Below are positions 1 to 8,397 of a stretch of 64,000 nucleotides of DNA, in pieces. A program made the translations under genes and the position numbers. Each line of letters begins with the position of its first letter. Position 1 is the first letter of the stretch. The stretch covers positions 1 to 64,000 of the forward strand of contig NZ_BAGN01000109.1 of the NCBI RefSeq assembly GCF_000308835.1, read 5' to 3'. The DNA is from Nocardia vinacea NBRC 16497 (GTDB lineage: Bacteria > Actinomycetota > Actinomycetes > Mycobacteriales > Mycobacteriaceae). The notes beneath the pieces were generated by a model. It made no database searches, was not told where the DNA came from, and saw only the letters and a list, made by a program, of their open reading frames with translations.

Positions 1-780
1 CACGTCCGGACCGCCCTGTCGCTCGCCGAGTAGCGCCTGCCAACCGGTCTGGTTGTGGCGTCGGTCCCAGATACCGACCCCTTCCATCTGCAATGCCGAG
101 GCGGTGTCATTCCGGTCGTCGAGCATCGGGGCAATGAGGAGCTGCCCCTGTAGCGCGGGGCCACCGCGATCCCGCGCCAACAAAGCGACTCCCGCAGCCA
201 GACCACCCCCGGCGCTCACGCCGCCGATCACGATGCGGTCGGGGTCGATGCCGAGTTCGTCGGCGTGGTCCACGGTCCACGTCAGTCCGGCATAGGAATC
301 CTCGACAGGCGCCGGATCGGGATATTCGGGGGCGAGCCGGTATTCGACCGATACCACCGCTATTCCCAGCGGTGCAGCCAGGTCGAGCACGGGAAGGAAG
401 CCGGCGCGGGCATTGCCCGAGACCATGCCGCCGCCGTGGATGTTGTAGATCGCTGGGAAGGGTGCTTCACCTGCGGTCGGTAAACAGACCAGCAGCGTGA
501 TGTCCGGGTGACCGGCCGGTCCCGGCACCTGACGCTCGAAAAATGTGTAGGCGCCACCGTGACGAAGTTCCTCGTCGGTCGCGGTAGCGAGCTTCTCGGT
601 CATCTCCCGGAAAGCCGGGATTTTCTCGGGTGTGAGTATCTCCGGCAAGATCGCTTTCAGTGCCGCGAGGCCAGCCTCGCACTCCGGGTCGATCGGTGGC
701 CGCGGCCCCACAACGGGCGCCTGCGGTGCACGTGGCAATTCACGATCGGTAGCGATCCCGATTTCATCGGACATGGTCAT
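1..780 (-). CDS. alpha/beta hydrolase (HSL/esterase family), 3' end beyond window
   Basis: The reading frame stays open from an ATG at 780 to base 1 (260 codons), so the C-terminus with the acid and histidine of the triad lies outside the window. It carries the oxyanion-hole motif HGGG, the family block SVEYRLAPE and a nucleophile motif GVSAGGG, which marks a hormone-sensitive-lipase-type carboxylesterase. An ATG at 774 is also in frame, but GAGG six bases before 780 favours 780. No signal peptide is visible, so it is probably cytoplasmic. It is clearly a paralogue of the complete gene at 40063-41100, with the same N-terminal layout and long identical blocks such as LLARDRG and GWQALLGERQGG. 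The substrate is unknown. A decayed SDR lies upstream on the same strand, and the same two families are neighbours again near 41 kb. Confidence 0.9.
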   Translation of the reverse strand, partial: MTMSDEIGIATDRELPRAPQAPVVGPRPPIDPECEAGLAALKAILPEILTPEKIPAFREMTEKLATATDEELRHGGAYTFFERQVPGPAGHPDITLLVCLPTAGEAPFPAIYNIHGGGMVSGNARAGFLPVLDLAAPLGIAVVSVEYRLAPEYPDPAPVEDSYAGLTWTVDHADELGIDPDRIVIGGVSAGGGLAAGVALLARDRGGPALQGQLLIAPMLDDRNDTASALQMEGVGIWDRRHNQTGWQALLGERQGGPDV

Positions 781-1181
781 GACAAACCTCGAATATGTTT
801 TGCGGCCCGCTTCGGTGTGGCCGACATCGCAATCTTGCCGACTAGCGGAATCAAATTGCGCCCGACATCCGGCGGCGATTAACCGCCATCCGTCGGGTCG
901 CTTGGAGCATCCTCGAAAAGGTGGTCACGGTACAGTCGCGCCATTATCGATCACCATTACCGTTCCGATGATCTGTTTGCTTCCTCGGATGCGGTGAACA
1001 GAACGATCTTGGGTATGTCAACCGGCTTCCCGGCCCCCACTGATTGGGCACGAGCCATAGCCTGATCATCCGGTGTCTCGGTCGCTCCATACCCAGAATA
1101 TTCATACTGCCGAAACGTTTCGCCGATTCGGCAATCAATCCTGAAGCGAGCCCGGTAAATAGCACGACTCTGCCCTGCGTT
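781..1181. other. intergenic, no recognisable gene
   Basis: Short open frames occur here but none has a family signature or a ribosome binding site. The part next to 780 must hold the promoter or leader of the left-edge hydrolase. No convincing hairpin or palindrome was found. Confidence 0.5.
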
Positions 1182-2030
1182 CTATTTCTTCCTCACTTGG
1201 TCTATCCGCTCCGGCTCGACGATGTCGAGCGGTACTATAGGCGAATCGGCCTCATTGTGGAAATTTTCCGATACATGGCGGCAGGCGGCCTGAGTCACCC
1301 TGACCGTCGTACCGTTGTCGATCGCGGTTGTTGTGCCTGTGATCTGCCGGGCTTCGTCCGATGCGAGAAACTGGACGAGGTTGGCTACGTCGACCGGCTG
1401 GCCGATCCCGGCGGCCCGATTTGCCTCCAAAGCAGGCCCTGCTGGCATATTCGCCAATTCGCGCCGAACCATCGGCGTGTTATGCACGCCGGGCGACCGC
1501 GTTGACTCGAATCCCATAACCACGGTCCCGGCAATGCACCGCGACCGAACGAGTCAGGCCCACGATTCCCGCCTTGGCCGCAGAATATGCGGGCAGACCG
1601 GCCTCCCCCGAAGGCCCGCGATCGATGCGATGTTGATGATCGATCCATCCTTTGAGTCGGCGATCAGCGGCATGCCATATTTGCAGCCCAGAAAGGTGCC
1701 ATCCAATAGCACTCGCTGATGCAGCCGAAATCCTCGATGGTGCACTCCTCGATAGATCCGCTGCGGAAGGCCGGCATTGTTCACGGGTGTATGCAAGCCG
1801 CCGAATAGCTTTCCGTTTCAGCTATGACGGCTCGGCACCCGGGCTCGTTACTGACATCGTGCTCCAGAAAAACAGCGCCTGAAATCGATTCGGCCGTCGC
1901 TCGCCCGAGGTCAGCGTTGATATCTGTCATAACGACCGCCGCACTCTCCTACGCGAACCGCTCGGCCATTGCCGCGCCCAGGCCAGAGGCCGCCCCCTTA
2001 ATCAATGCAATCTTGCTTCCAGCCGCGCTG
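1182..2030 (-). pseudogene. decayed short-chain dehydrogenase/reductase
   Basis: Read on the minus strand, SDR sequence appears in pieces. A Rossmann start (KGAASGLGAAMAERFA) is followed by an in-frame TAG where the intact paralogue at 41190 reads on as DEGA. Then come TAESISGAVFLEHDVS, a frame change, the NNAG block, VLLDGTFLGCKYGMPLI and SIINIASIAG. A further frame change leads to the C-terminal region with HNTPMV and DVANLVQFLASDEA. No start codon sits at the expected N-terminus. The catalytic Tyr-x-x-x-Lys region is destroyed. It was once a classical SDR oxidoreductase, probably paired with the adjacent hydrolase, and is now non-functional. Confidence 0.85.
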
Positions 2031-2495
2031 GATTATTCCTTTCCGAGTTTCCGCATCACCGATTCTGAGCAGACTGCGATCATCGGAATACGCAACTGAT
2101 CGCGATCGGATGACTAATCCCATAGCCGACCTATCGGCTAGGTGGAACCCGACGCTACGGATTGGCAATGGGCTTATCCAGCCGACGAACGGCGGGCAGA
2201 TGCCGCGATTCGGCGGCCCTCGCCTATTTGGCGGATCTGCGCAACCTTTCCGCTTCAGCCATACCGTCATCGCCCCCGCCGAACCTGAGCGGATATGGCA
2301 GGTCCCTACCGGCAATCACGCTCTGGCCTCCTGGGCTCGGGGCATCACCGACGTCCGCACGATAAAGAAAAGCCAGGGCACCCAAAATAGCTGCCGCATT
2401 GAACATCTAGTCGGCGTCACCCGCCGCTCGCGGGCCCACGAGCTGTTACGGTCTCGGCGATAGACGGCGTGAACATGCTCGGTCCGACCGGTTGC
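2031..2495. other. intergenic/decayed sequence, no recognisable gene
   Basis: It lies between two SDR remnants. All frames are short and show no family motif. It is probably decayed coding sequence, but nothing specific can be supported. Confidence 0.4.
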
Positions 2496-2740
2496 TCACG
2501 AGTTGATGACGAGCTCGACCTGGTCGCGTTTGGTGTGCAGGTCCCAGTACAGCGTCGCGATATCGTCCGGGTCGCGGTGCGGATAACCTTCGGGCGCTCG
2601 GGCGGCGGGCAGCAAATTGATGGCCACGTTCGCGACATGGACCCCTTGGTCCGCGAGAACGCGGTGCAGGTTGATAGCCCAGTTGCGCAAGCCGGCCTGG
2701 GCGATGACGGCCAGCATGGGGTACGGGTTGATCGCTCCGC
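2496..2740 (-). pseudogene. C-terminal fragment of an SDR-like oxidoreductase
   Basis: A frame of about 75 codons resembles the C-terminal part of SDR-like proteins, with a segment reading NWAINLHRVLADQG and a tail DDIATLYWDLHTKRDQVE. The Rossmann fold and active site are missing. It begins almost at the stop codon of the MarR gene on the same strand, so a former MarR-SDR operon was probably truncated. The family assignment rests on recall of similar C-termini and is moderate. Confidence 0.5.
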
Positions 2741-2744
2741 CCCG

Positions 2745-3254
2745 TCAGCGTGTTTTCCAGTCGGTCGGGCACTGTGCATCCATGGCACCCAGGATGCGCT
2801 GGGCCACGGCACCCAGCTGGCGCTGCTGTGCCCGGGTCAATGGGTCGAACACGCGTCTGCGGACCTCGTCGACATGCCCGGGCGCCGCGAGGGTGACCTT
2901 TTCCCAGCCCGCCTCCGTGAGACTCGCCAGGGTGAAGCGACCGTCGGACGGATCCGCCTCGCGGCGCACCCAATCCCGCTTCTCCAATTTGCTCACCACG
3001 TTGGACAGCCGGGACAGGGTGCTGCCGGTGAACTGAGCTACGTCGCTCATCCGCAGGGTGCGGTCCGGCGCTATGGACAAGGCCGACAGTACGAGGTAGT
3101 CGAAGTAGCCGATGCCCGCTTCTCGCTGCATCTGCGCTTCCAACGCCGCCGGCAGTAAGGTGAGCACATACGCGAACGCGTACCAGGTCTGCTGCTCGTC
3201 AGCATCGAGCCAACGGGGTTCCCGCGTGTCCTCCGATTCACCCATATGTGTCAT
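2745..3254 (-). CDS. MarR-family transcriptional regulator
   Basis: A winged-helix regulator of about 169 aa. The DNA-binding core reads MSDVAQFTGSTLSRLSNVVS followed by the wing VRREADPSDGR, typical of MarR proteins that sense small aromatic or acidic ligands. The frame could begin at 3302, but an ATG at 3254 with GAAG seven bases upstream is the better start and gives a normal MarR length. Two inverted repeats of the form AACTT-N8-AAGTT lie directly upstream (3258-3310) and a related one stands before the SDR gene at 3457-4275. It therefore probably represses itself and that SDR (inference). A truncated SDR follows downstream. Confidence 0.9.
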   Translation of the reverse strand: MTHMGESEDTREPRWLDADEQQTWYAFAYVLTLLPAALEAQMQREAGIGYFDYLVLSALSIAPDRTLRMSDVAQFTGSTLSRLSNVVSKLEKRDWVRREADPSDGRFTLASLTEAGWEKVTLAAPGHVDEVRRRVFDPLTRAQQRQLGAVAQRILGAMDAQCPTDWKTR

Positions 3255-3257
3255 AGT

Positions 3258-3310
3258 AACTTCAAGAATAAAGTAATGCAAATAATCCATAACTTTAAAC
3301 ATGAAGTTAT
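3258..3310. promoter_or_regulatory. paired operator-like repeats upstream of MarR
   Basis: Two sites share the pattern CTT-N8-AAG. One is AACTT (3258-3262) facing AAGTA (3271-3275). The other is ATAACTT (3289-3295) facing AAGTTAT (3304-3310), a perfect 7-bp inverted repeat. They are only 14 bp apart and flank the MarR translation start, which suits autorepression. The stretch is strikingly AT-rich for this genome. Confidence 0.55.
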
Positions 3311-3456
3311 CTCATATGCATTCACTAAAATCTTGAACCTGCCTTCAAAAGTGCGAGGAATCTATGAACGTCTTCTTGTGGATCATCGCGCGCGTGCTCG
3401 CCCACCCGAGGCTGTGCGCCCGACACGAAAATGCTGGGCGCACAGCCACATTCACC

Positions 3457-4275
3457 TCAAACCCCGGTGAGCTTCCGGGAAATATCGATGATCTGACGGG
3501 TAACCGCCTCGTCCACGACAATGGGCGTGCGGCGCTCGAAATCTCCGGGCTTGTCCCAGTACACCGCGGCGGGCTCATAGTCGACTCGGCTTGCTTGCAC
3601 TGCGTTATGAGCCGATTCCTCGACAGAGTTGAACAACAGCGGACCGACAACCTTCGCCGATGCACGCATGTACCACGGCGACATCCGCAGGATGTCGGTC
3701 TTCGCTGCGCCCGCGTTCACTACGCCCGCGCGTATGCCCGGTTCAGTGCGAGCGAGATGAGCAGCATAGTGATGGTTCGACACATGAATAGACTTGCGCG
3801 CCCGACTGAAACTGAACGGCTCGAATGTGGGGAACATCTCGAGGTCGACGCTCGTCGACGGAGAGACCCGCGCGGTCATCATGACAACATGCGGATGCTC
3901 GGCATGGCGTAGCGCTGGCAGCAGCAGCTGCGTGAGGTGGTAGCGACTCAAGTAGTTGACCGTGAAGAACGGATGCAGCCCGTCCGCCGTCCGCATCTCC
4001 TGGGAGGTGAGTACCCCGGTCGTGTGCAGGACCACGTCGAAGCGATCGCTATCGGCGAGGACGCGCGCTGCGGCTTCCCGGACACCGTCGTGAGTCGACA
4101 GGTCGACCGAGTAGAACGAGGCACGCTCGGCGGCGGAGCCGAACGACGCGATCGCCTCCTCACCCTTGCGTTGGTCACGCCCGAGCAAAACGACGTGGTA
4201 GCCGAGCGCGAGGAACATCCGCGCCGCATGCAGCCCGATTCCGCTGTTGCCACCGCTGATGAGAATGGATTGCAC
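3457..4275 (-). CDS. short-chain dehydrogenase/reductase
   Basis: A Rossmann-fold oxidoreductase of about 272 aa. It starts at GTG 4275, preceded by GAAAGGGA at good spacing, and runs directly into the NAD(P) motif ISGGNSGIG. A downstream VNYLSRYHLTQLLLPAL helix matches the SDR fold of the retinol-dehydrogenase-like group. The usual NNAG motif is replaced by HTTG. The canonical Tyr-x-x-x-Lys is not obvious in the stretch SRARKSIHVSNHHYAAHLAR, so the chemistry is uncertain. It stands alone on the minus strand between MarR and a divergent TetR pseudogene. A MarR-type repeat at 4409-4426 suggests control by the neighbouring MarR. Confidence 0.85.
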   Translation of the reverse strand: MQSILISGGNSGIGLHAARMFLALGYHVVLLGRDQRKGEEAIASFGSAAERASFYSVDLSTHDGVREAAARVLADSDRFDVVLHTTGVLTSQEMRTADGLHPFFTVNYLSRYHLTQLLLPALRHAEHPHVVMMTARVSPSTSVDLEMFPTFEPFSFSRARKSIHVSNHHYAAHLARTEPGIRAGVVNAGAAKTDILRMSPWYMRASAKVVGPLLFNSVEESAHNAVQASRVDYEPAAVYWDKPGDFERRTPIVVDEAVTRQIIDISRKLTGV

Positions 4276-4408
4276 GACAGTCCCTTTCGTTGACGAATGA
4301 GCCGCCCGACGGGATGACCACAACTGAGGTCAGAGGCGGATGGAAGCCGAAGTGATCCAACGAGGACAGCATCCAGTCACTTCAAGCTTGCACTCAACAC
4401 TAGCACGA

Positions 4409-4426
4409 CACTTCAATATAAAAGTG
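4409..4426. promoter_or_regulatory. MarR-type operator-like repeat upstream of SDR
   Basis: CACTT (4409-4413), eight bases, AAGTG (4422-4426) has the same geometry as the two repeats at the MarR gene. It lies about 135 bp upstream of the SDR start in an AT-rich patch. Confidence 0.45.
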
Positions 4427-4514
4427 ATAGATTCTCCAAATAACTTCAATCTTGAATCACGATACTCGACCGTATCGGCTTTGCCACGGCCGAGAGTGAT
4501 GTCCACCACTCTTG

Positions 4515-4548
4515 CTGTCCGACCGGTCAGTTCTGACCGATCGGACAG
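4515..4548. promoter_or_regulatory. 34-bp TetR-type palindromic operator
   Basis: CTGTCCGACCGGTCAG (4515-4530), TT, then CTGACCGATCGGACAG (4533-4548). The 16-base arms are complementary except at one position. It ends four bases before the ATG of the TetR gene at 4553, where bound protein would block its transcription or translation. Confidence 0.75.
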
Positions 4549-4552
4549 CATC

Positions 4553-5129
4553 ATGGCTGCCATGGCCCGTTCACGCGTCGATTTGCGCAGCCAGCTTCTG
4601 CAGAGCGCCCTTCTACTCTTCGCCACTCACGGTTTCGGCGGGACAACACTGCAGGACATCGCCACCGAGGTGGGCTGTTCGAAGGCCTCGCTGCTCTGTC
4701 ACTTCGGCAGCAAGGAAGCCATCTTCACCGAGCTGCTCACGCCGACATCGACGGCCGCAACAGGAACTCATCGCGCACCTGACCGACGCCCCCGACGGCT
4801 CGGTTGCCGACGCCGCTGTAGCGGGCTTCGTCGACCTGGTGCTGCGGTTCCGGCGCGAGATGGTGCTACGCCTGATGGAAGCCGCGGAGATCGCTGGCAA
4901 CCCCGCGCTCAGGTCTTTGCCCCACGAGGGCGAGCGACTGCTAGATGCTGTAGCCGGACGGTCGAGCCTGCCCCGCGACCGCCTGCGCGCCTGGATGTTG
5001 CTCGGCGCAGTGGTGGTGGGCGCCACGACCGTACCGGACATGCCACATTCCCAGTTACGCGGCGAACTGTTCGGCGGCGGGCGACTGCTCGATAGCGGTT
5101 GTGCCGCAAACGAACCCGACGAACCGTGA
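4553..5129 (+). pseudogene. TetR-family regulator with a central frameshift
   Basis: The first frame, from ATG 4553, encodes a full TetR helix-turn-helix: a LLFATHGFGGTTLQDIATEV helix pair, then SKASLLCHFGSKEAIFTELL. At about 4745 the coding sense moves to another frame and continues as QQELIAHLTDAPDG through a ligand-binding domain to the stop at 5129. One base gained or lost would restore a protein of about 190 aa. The near-perfect operator upstream suggests recent loss or a sequencing error. Confidence 0.8.
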
Positions 5130-5168
5130 GCGAGCTCGTTCGGCTGTAGATTGCAGCGAAAAGGAGCT

Positions 5169-6002
5169 TTGGAATGTACGCTCTCTGATATCGGCTCGGC
5201 CGCTTCAGTTGTCGCGGTCGATGTCTTGGTCGCGCTTACCCTGCTACCAGCCATTCTCGGTTTTGCCGGACGCCGCATTTTACCCCCATCCGCGCGAAGG
5301 TCGCGGCCGTCGACGGTTCGGAGGTCCGCCTCACCGGCTCCACTGCGGTCGGCGTCGATATCTCGGCGAAACTCTCCGCCGCGCTACCGATCTACCTGCT
5401 GATTGCGGTCGGATTCACGATCCTGCCGCTCATACTGGTGTCCGGTCCGTCCTCGGGCCCATCAAAGCCGCAGTCGGCTTCCTACTCACCCTGGGCGCGA
5501 GCTTCGGAATCACCGTATTCGTATTCCAGCAGGGCCATCTGGCCAACCTGATTGGGATCCACATGCCAGCTCCGTTGGTCAGTTTCCTGCCGATCATGCT
5601 GATCGGTATTCTGTTCGGCCTCGCCATGGATTACGCGGTGTTCCTGGTCTCCCGCGTGCGAGAGGACTTTGACCACGACAAGAACCCACAGCAGGCCATC
5701 ATCAGTGGTCTCGGGCACAACGCCCGCGTCATCACTGCCGCGGCATTGATCATGATGTCGGTCTTCGCCGGATTCATGCTCGCGCCGGATCCGGTCATCA
5801 AATCGGTCGGCTTCGCTTTGGCTGTCGGGGTATTCATCGACGCGTTCATCGTCCGCATGAGCCTGGCACCCGCTGTAATGTCGCTGCCCGGCCGCGCCGC
5901 GTGGTGGCTACCCCCCCGTTGGACAAGATCCTGTCCGACCTCGACCTCTACCTCGATGTCCAAGGCGCGAAGCGTTCGCGCATGGTCGGTGAGCGCAGTT
6001 GA
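5169..6002 (+). pseudogene. MMPL-family transporter remnant
   Basis: Only the C-terminal half of an RND/MMPL transporter remains, spread over several frames. Membrane segment SAASVVAVDVLVALTLLPAI is followed, after an internal deletion, by VRLTGSTAVGVDISAKLS and LLIAVGFTILPLILV. After another frame change comes the long FLLTLGASFGITVFVFQQGH region with GLAMDYAVFLVSRVREDF, a hallmark of MMPL proteins. A run of seven C bases near 5915 shifts the final segment. Restoring the frame gives a natural C-terminus ending at 6002. The intact family exports lipids or drugs, and this copy is dead. Confidence 0.85.
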
Positions 6003-6058
6003 TCAGGGGTTGTCGACCCGCACAGTCTCGGTGCGATTCGCCTGAAGTCGCCCGCGCA

Positions 6059-6685
6059 TCAGGCTTTCGCAGATCCGAGGACCGGTGCGCCCACGATACT
6101 GAGTGCATAATCGCCATATTGCCGGGCGACCTCCGGCGCGGAGACATCGCCATCGTCGCGAAACCAGCGAGCGACCGACACACACATTTCCCGGATCGCA
6201 AAGGACGCCACTTTCGGGGATTCGACAGTGAACAGCCCGGCCTGCTTGCCGTCGACGATCAGTTGCCTGAACGAGTGCTCGTGTTCGCGCCGGATTTGTT
6301 GGGCCGCAGAGAGGTTCGGTTCCTCGAGGTGCACAGTGTCCTGGTTCACCACCAGAGCCTCGCGCCGGTGTGTCGCATGGCGCAAGGCGTACACGAGGGT
6401 GGCTCGGTGCAACCTCTCGACTGGATCGTCTACCTCGGCCATCACTCCGTCGAAATCCTCCACTACCCGGTCGAGGGTTTCCATCACAATGTCGAGCAGC
6501 AGCGATTGCTTCGATTCGATATGTGCGTACAGGCTCGGGGTTCGCAACCCCAAGGATTCGGCCACATCCTTCAAAGATGTGCCGTGATAGCCACGTTCAG
6601 CAAACAACGTCAGCGCCGCTTGACGCACATCAGCCTTCGTCACCGCCGGGATTGCCGCCGAGCGTCTGTCGACGTGACCTGTCAT
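6059..6685 (-). CDS. TetR-family regulator, probable local repressor of the 6-22 kb island
   Basis: A complete TetR protein of about 208 aa. The N-terminal HTH includes LFAERGYHGTSLKDVAESLG and TPSLYAHIESKQSLLLDIV, followed by an all-helical ligand domain. A GTG at 6688 and an ATG at 6685 are both possible starts; AAAGG upstream suits either. It lies at the downstream end of the molybdenum hydroxylase operon on the same strand. A palindrome at 6720-6735 upstream of it matches three others at the promoters of the island. From this I infer that it represses itself and the whole island and is released by a substrate or its CoA ester. Confidence 0.92.
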   Translation of the reverse strand: MTGHVDRRSAAIPAVTKADVRQAALTLFAERGYHGTSLKDVAESLGLRTPSLYAHIESKQSLLLDIVMETLDRVVEDFDGVMAEVDDPVERLHRATLVYALRHATHRREALVVNQDTVHLEEPNLSAAQQIRREHEHSFRQLIVDGKQAGLFTVESPKVASFAIREMCVSVARWFRDDGDVSAPEVARQYGDYALSIVGAPVLGSAKA

Positions 6686-6719
6686 CACGGGCCCTTTCGT
6701 ATATTGGTCGCCATGGCAA

Positions 6720-6735
6720 ATTAACTATAGTTAGT
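6720..6735. promoter_or_regulatory. island operator site A (TetR promoter)
   Basis: ATTAAC-TATA-GTTAGT differs from the perfect palindrome ACTAAC-N4-GTTAGT at one base. It lies 34 bp upstream of the TetR start. The remaining bases to 6963 show no gene. Confidence 0.7.
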
Positions 6736-6963
6736 TCAGTTCGAAAGCGTCCAACCACCGTACGCAGATCTAGATCGATGGGCACAATCCTGGCAAAATG
6801 CGCATGCAGCCGCGTACCGGGGAGACCTACTCGAGCCAGAGCTGTGGAGCCTCAGCACTGCCGCATAGTGGTACTTCTTCGATGCACTGCATTCCACCAT
6901 TCGTTCCGCGCGACATCCGACATCGCGCCATACGATCTGCGGGCGACCGCACTGACGGAGGCA

Positions 6964-7548
6964 TCAACTGGGGAATGACGGCTCCGGGCCTGCGGCAACT
7001 TCTGCCTGTGTTCCCGATATACGCCCCATCGAAGAGTCATGCTGTTCGACGGCCGCGCGTTCATCCGCAGGCGATCGGCTCATGCGGTTCATTTCCGCAG
7101 CCGCTTCCTCAACCGCATCGACTATGCCGATGTAGCCGGTACAGCGACAAATGTTGCCTGACATTTCCTCTCGGATCCGCTCTCGACTGGGTTCGACCTC
7201 ACGATGCAGGAGGTCGAGCGCCGACATGAGCATTCCCGGGGTGCAGAATCCGCATTGCAGGCCGTGCCGGTCGCAAAACGCCCGCTGCAACGGGTGCCAC
7301 GAACCATCGTCGGCGGCCATTCCTTCGACCGTCGTTACAGACGATCCATCGGCTTGCACGGCGAACATCAGGCATGCCCGCACAGGTCCTCCATCGACCA
7401 AAATGGTGCAAGCGCCGCAGACGCCGTGCTCACAGCCGAGATGAGTGCCGGTCAGCCCGAGGTCTTCGCGGAGAGCATCTGCGAGAGTCTTGCGGGGCTC
7501 GACGTCGATAGCAGCTCGTTCTCCATTGACGGTGAATTCAATACGCAT
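6964..7548 (-). CDS. (2Fe-2S) subunit of a xanthine-dehydrogenase-family hydroxylase
   Basis: The small iron-sulfur subunit, which passes electrons from the molybdenum site towards FAD. The plant-type cluster ligands are C39, C44, C47 and C59. The second cluster ligands are C99, C102, C134 and C136 (motifs CGFCTPG and CRCTGY). The conserved core ends near residue 155, and the remaining 40 residues form a polar tail of unknown role, making it longer than usual (194 aa against about 160). Its ATG overlaps the stop codon of the FAD subunit by one base (TGATG), so the two are translationally coupled. It is the last gene of the seven-gene minus-strand operon. Confidence 0.95.
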   Translation of the reverse strand: MRIEFTVNGERAAIDVEPRKTLADALREDLGLTGTHLGCEHGVCGACTILVDGGPVRACLMFAVQADGSSVTTVEGMAADDGSWHPLQRAFCDRHGLQCGFCTPGMLMSALDLLHREVEPSRERIREEMSGNICRCTGYIGIVDAVEEAAAEMNRMSRSPADERAAVEQHDSSMGRISGTQAEVAAGPEPSFPS

Positions 7549-8387
7549 CAGTGGGCTCCTGCCTTGTTTCCGATTGCCTGGGTCAGCGCTCGGCGAGTGA
7601 ACTCCTCGGTCATCGCGATTCGGTAGTCCGCTGATGCGTGGAGATCCGAGGCTGCCGTGATCTCGTTCGCGGCGGCGCGTGCTGCTTCGGTGATCTTCTC
7701 GTCTGTCATCGGTCCGTCCGCCAGAATCGATTCGGCCCCGAGAGGCCGGATAGGTACCGCACTGACGCCGCCTATGGCAACTCGCACAGCTCCGTTCACC
7801 TCCACTACAGCGACCGTGACGAGACCGAAGTCACCGTGCCGGCGGGCGAATTCCGCGAATCCGTACCGTTCCGGAATCGGAAAATCGATGGCAGTGAGGA
7901 TCTCGCTCTCACTCAGAGACGTCTCGAGGGGACCGACGAAGAGGTCGCCGACATCCACAGTGCGAAATCCACTGGGTCCGTGGACATGCACGACTGCGCC
8001 CAAAGCGGTTGCCACGACCGGCAGTTCAGCGGAGGGGTCGGCGTGAGCGATGCTGCCGCCCGCAGTGCCCCGCGTTCGGATGGCACTGTGGCCGATCCAC
8101 TGCGCCGCCTCCGACAGCAGCGGAAGGTGCGTCTGATCGATCAGCTCGGAGTGCCGAACCAGTGCCCCCACACGGACGGTGTCGCCGTTTGCCTTCTCGA
8201 TGGTGTCGAGTCCGGGCACTCGGTTGATGTCGACCAGAATTGACGGTCGTCCGAGGCGCATCGCCAAGACGGGGACGAGACTCTGTCCGCCTGCCAGAAC
8301 CTTGCCGTCGCCGTCCGCTGATTCCAGGATCTCGATTGCCTCGGCAACAGAGGACGGGCGGCTGTAGTCGAATGGTGCAGCCTTCAT
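7548..8387 (-). CDS. FAD-binding subunit of a xanthine-dehydrogenase-family hydroxylase
   Basis: A 279-aa medium subunit (CoxM/KoraB type). FAD-binding signatures are AGGQSLVPVLAMRLGRP near residues 32-48 and TRGTAGGSIAHADPSAELP near residue 110, followed by the CODH flavoprotein C-terminal domain. It accepts electrons from the (2Fe-2S) subunit. It sits 10 bp downstream of the crotonase gene and overlaps the iron-sulfur subunit by one base, so all are one transcript. The split small-medium-large architecture matches bacterial aerobic hydroxylases of N-heterocycles, purines, CO and furoyl-CoA. Confidence 0.95.
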   Translation of the reverse strand: MKAAPFDYSRPSSVAEAIEILESADGDGKVLAGGQSLVPVLAMRLGRPSILVDINRVPGLDTIEKANGDTVRVGALVRHSELIDQTHLPLLSEAAQWIGHSAIRTRGTAGGSIAHADPSAELPVVATALGAVVHVHGPSGFRTVDVGDLFVGPLETSLSESEILTAIDFPIPERYGFAEFARRHGDFGLVTVAVVEVNGAVRVAIGGVSAVPIRPLGAESILADGPMTDEKITEAARAAANEITAASDLHASADYRIAMTEEFTRRALTQAIGNKAGAH

Positions 8388-8397
8388 AGGTGCATTC

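Noticed and set aside
4276-4323. TTG start at 4323 for the SDR
   Set aside because: It adds 16 residues with no similarity, whereas GTG 4275 has a good ribosome site and leads straight into the Rossmann strand.
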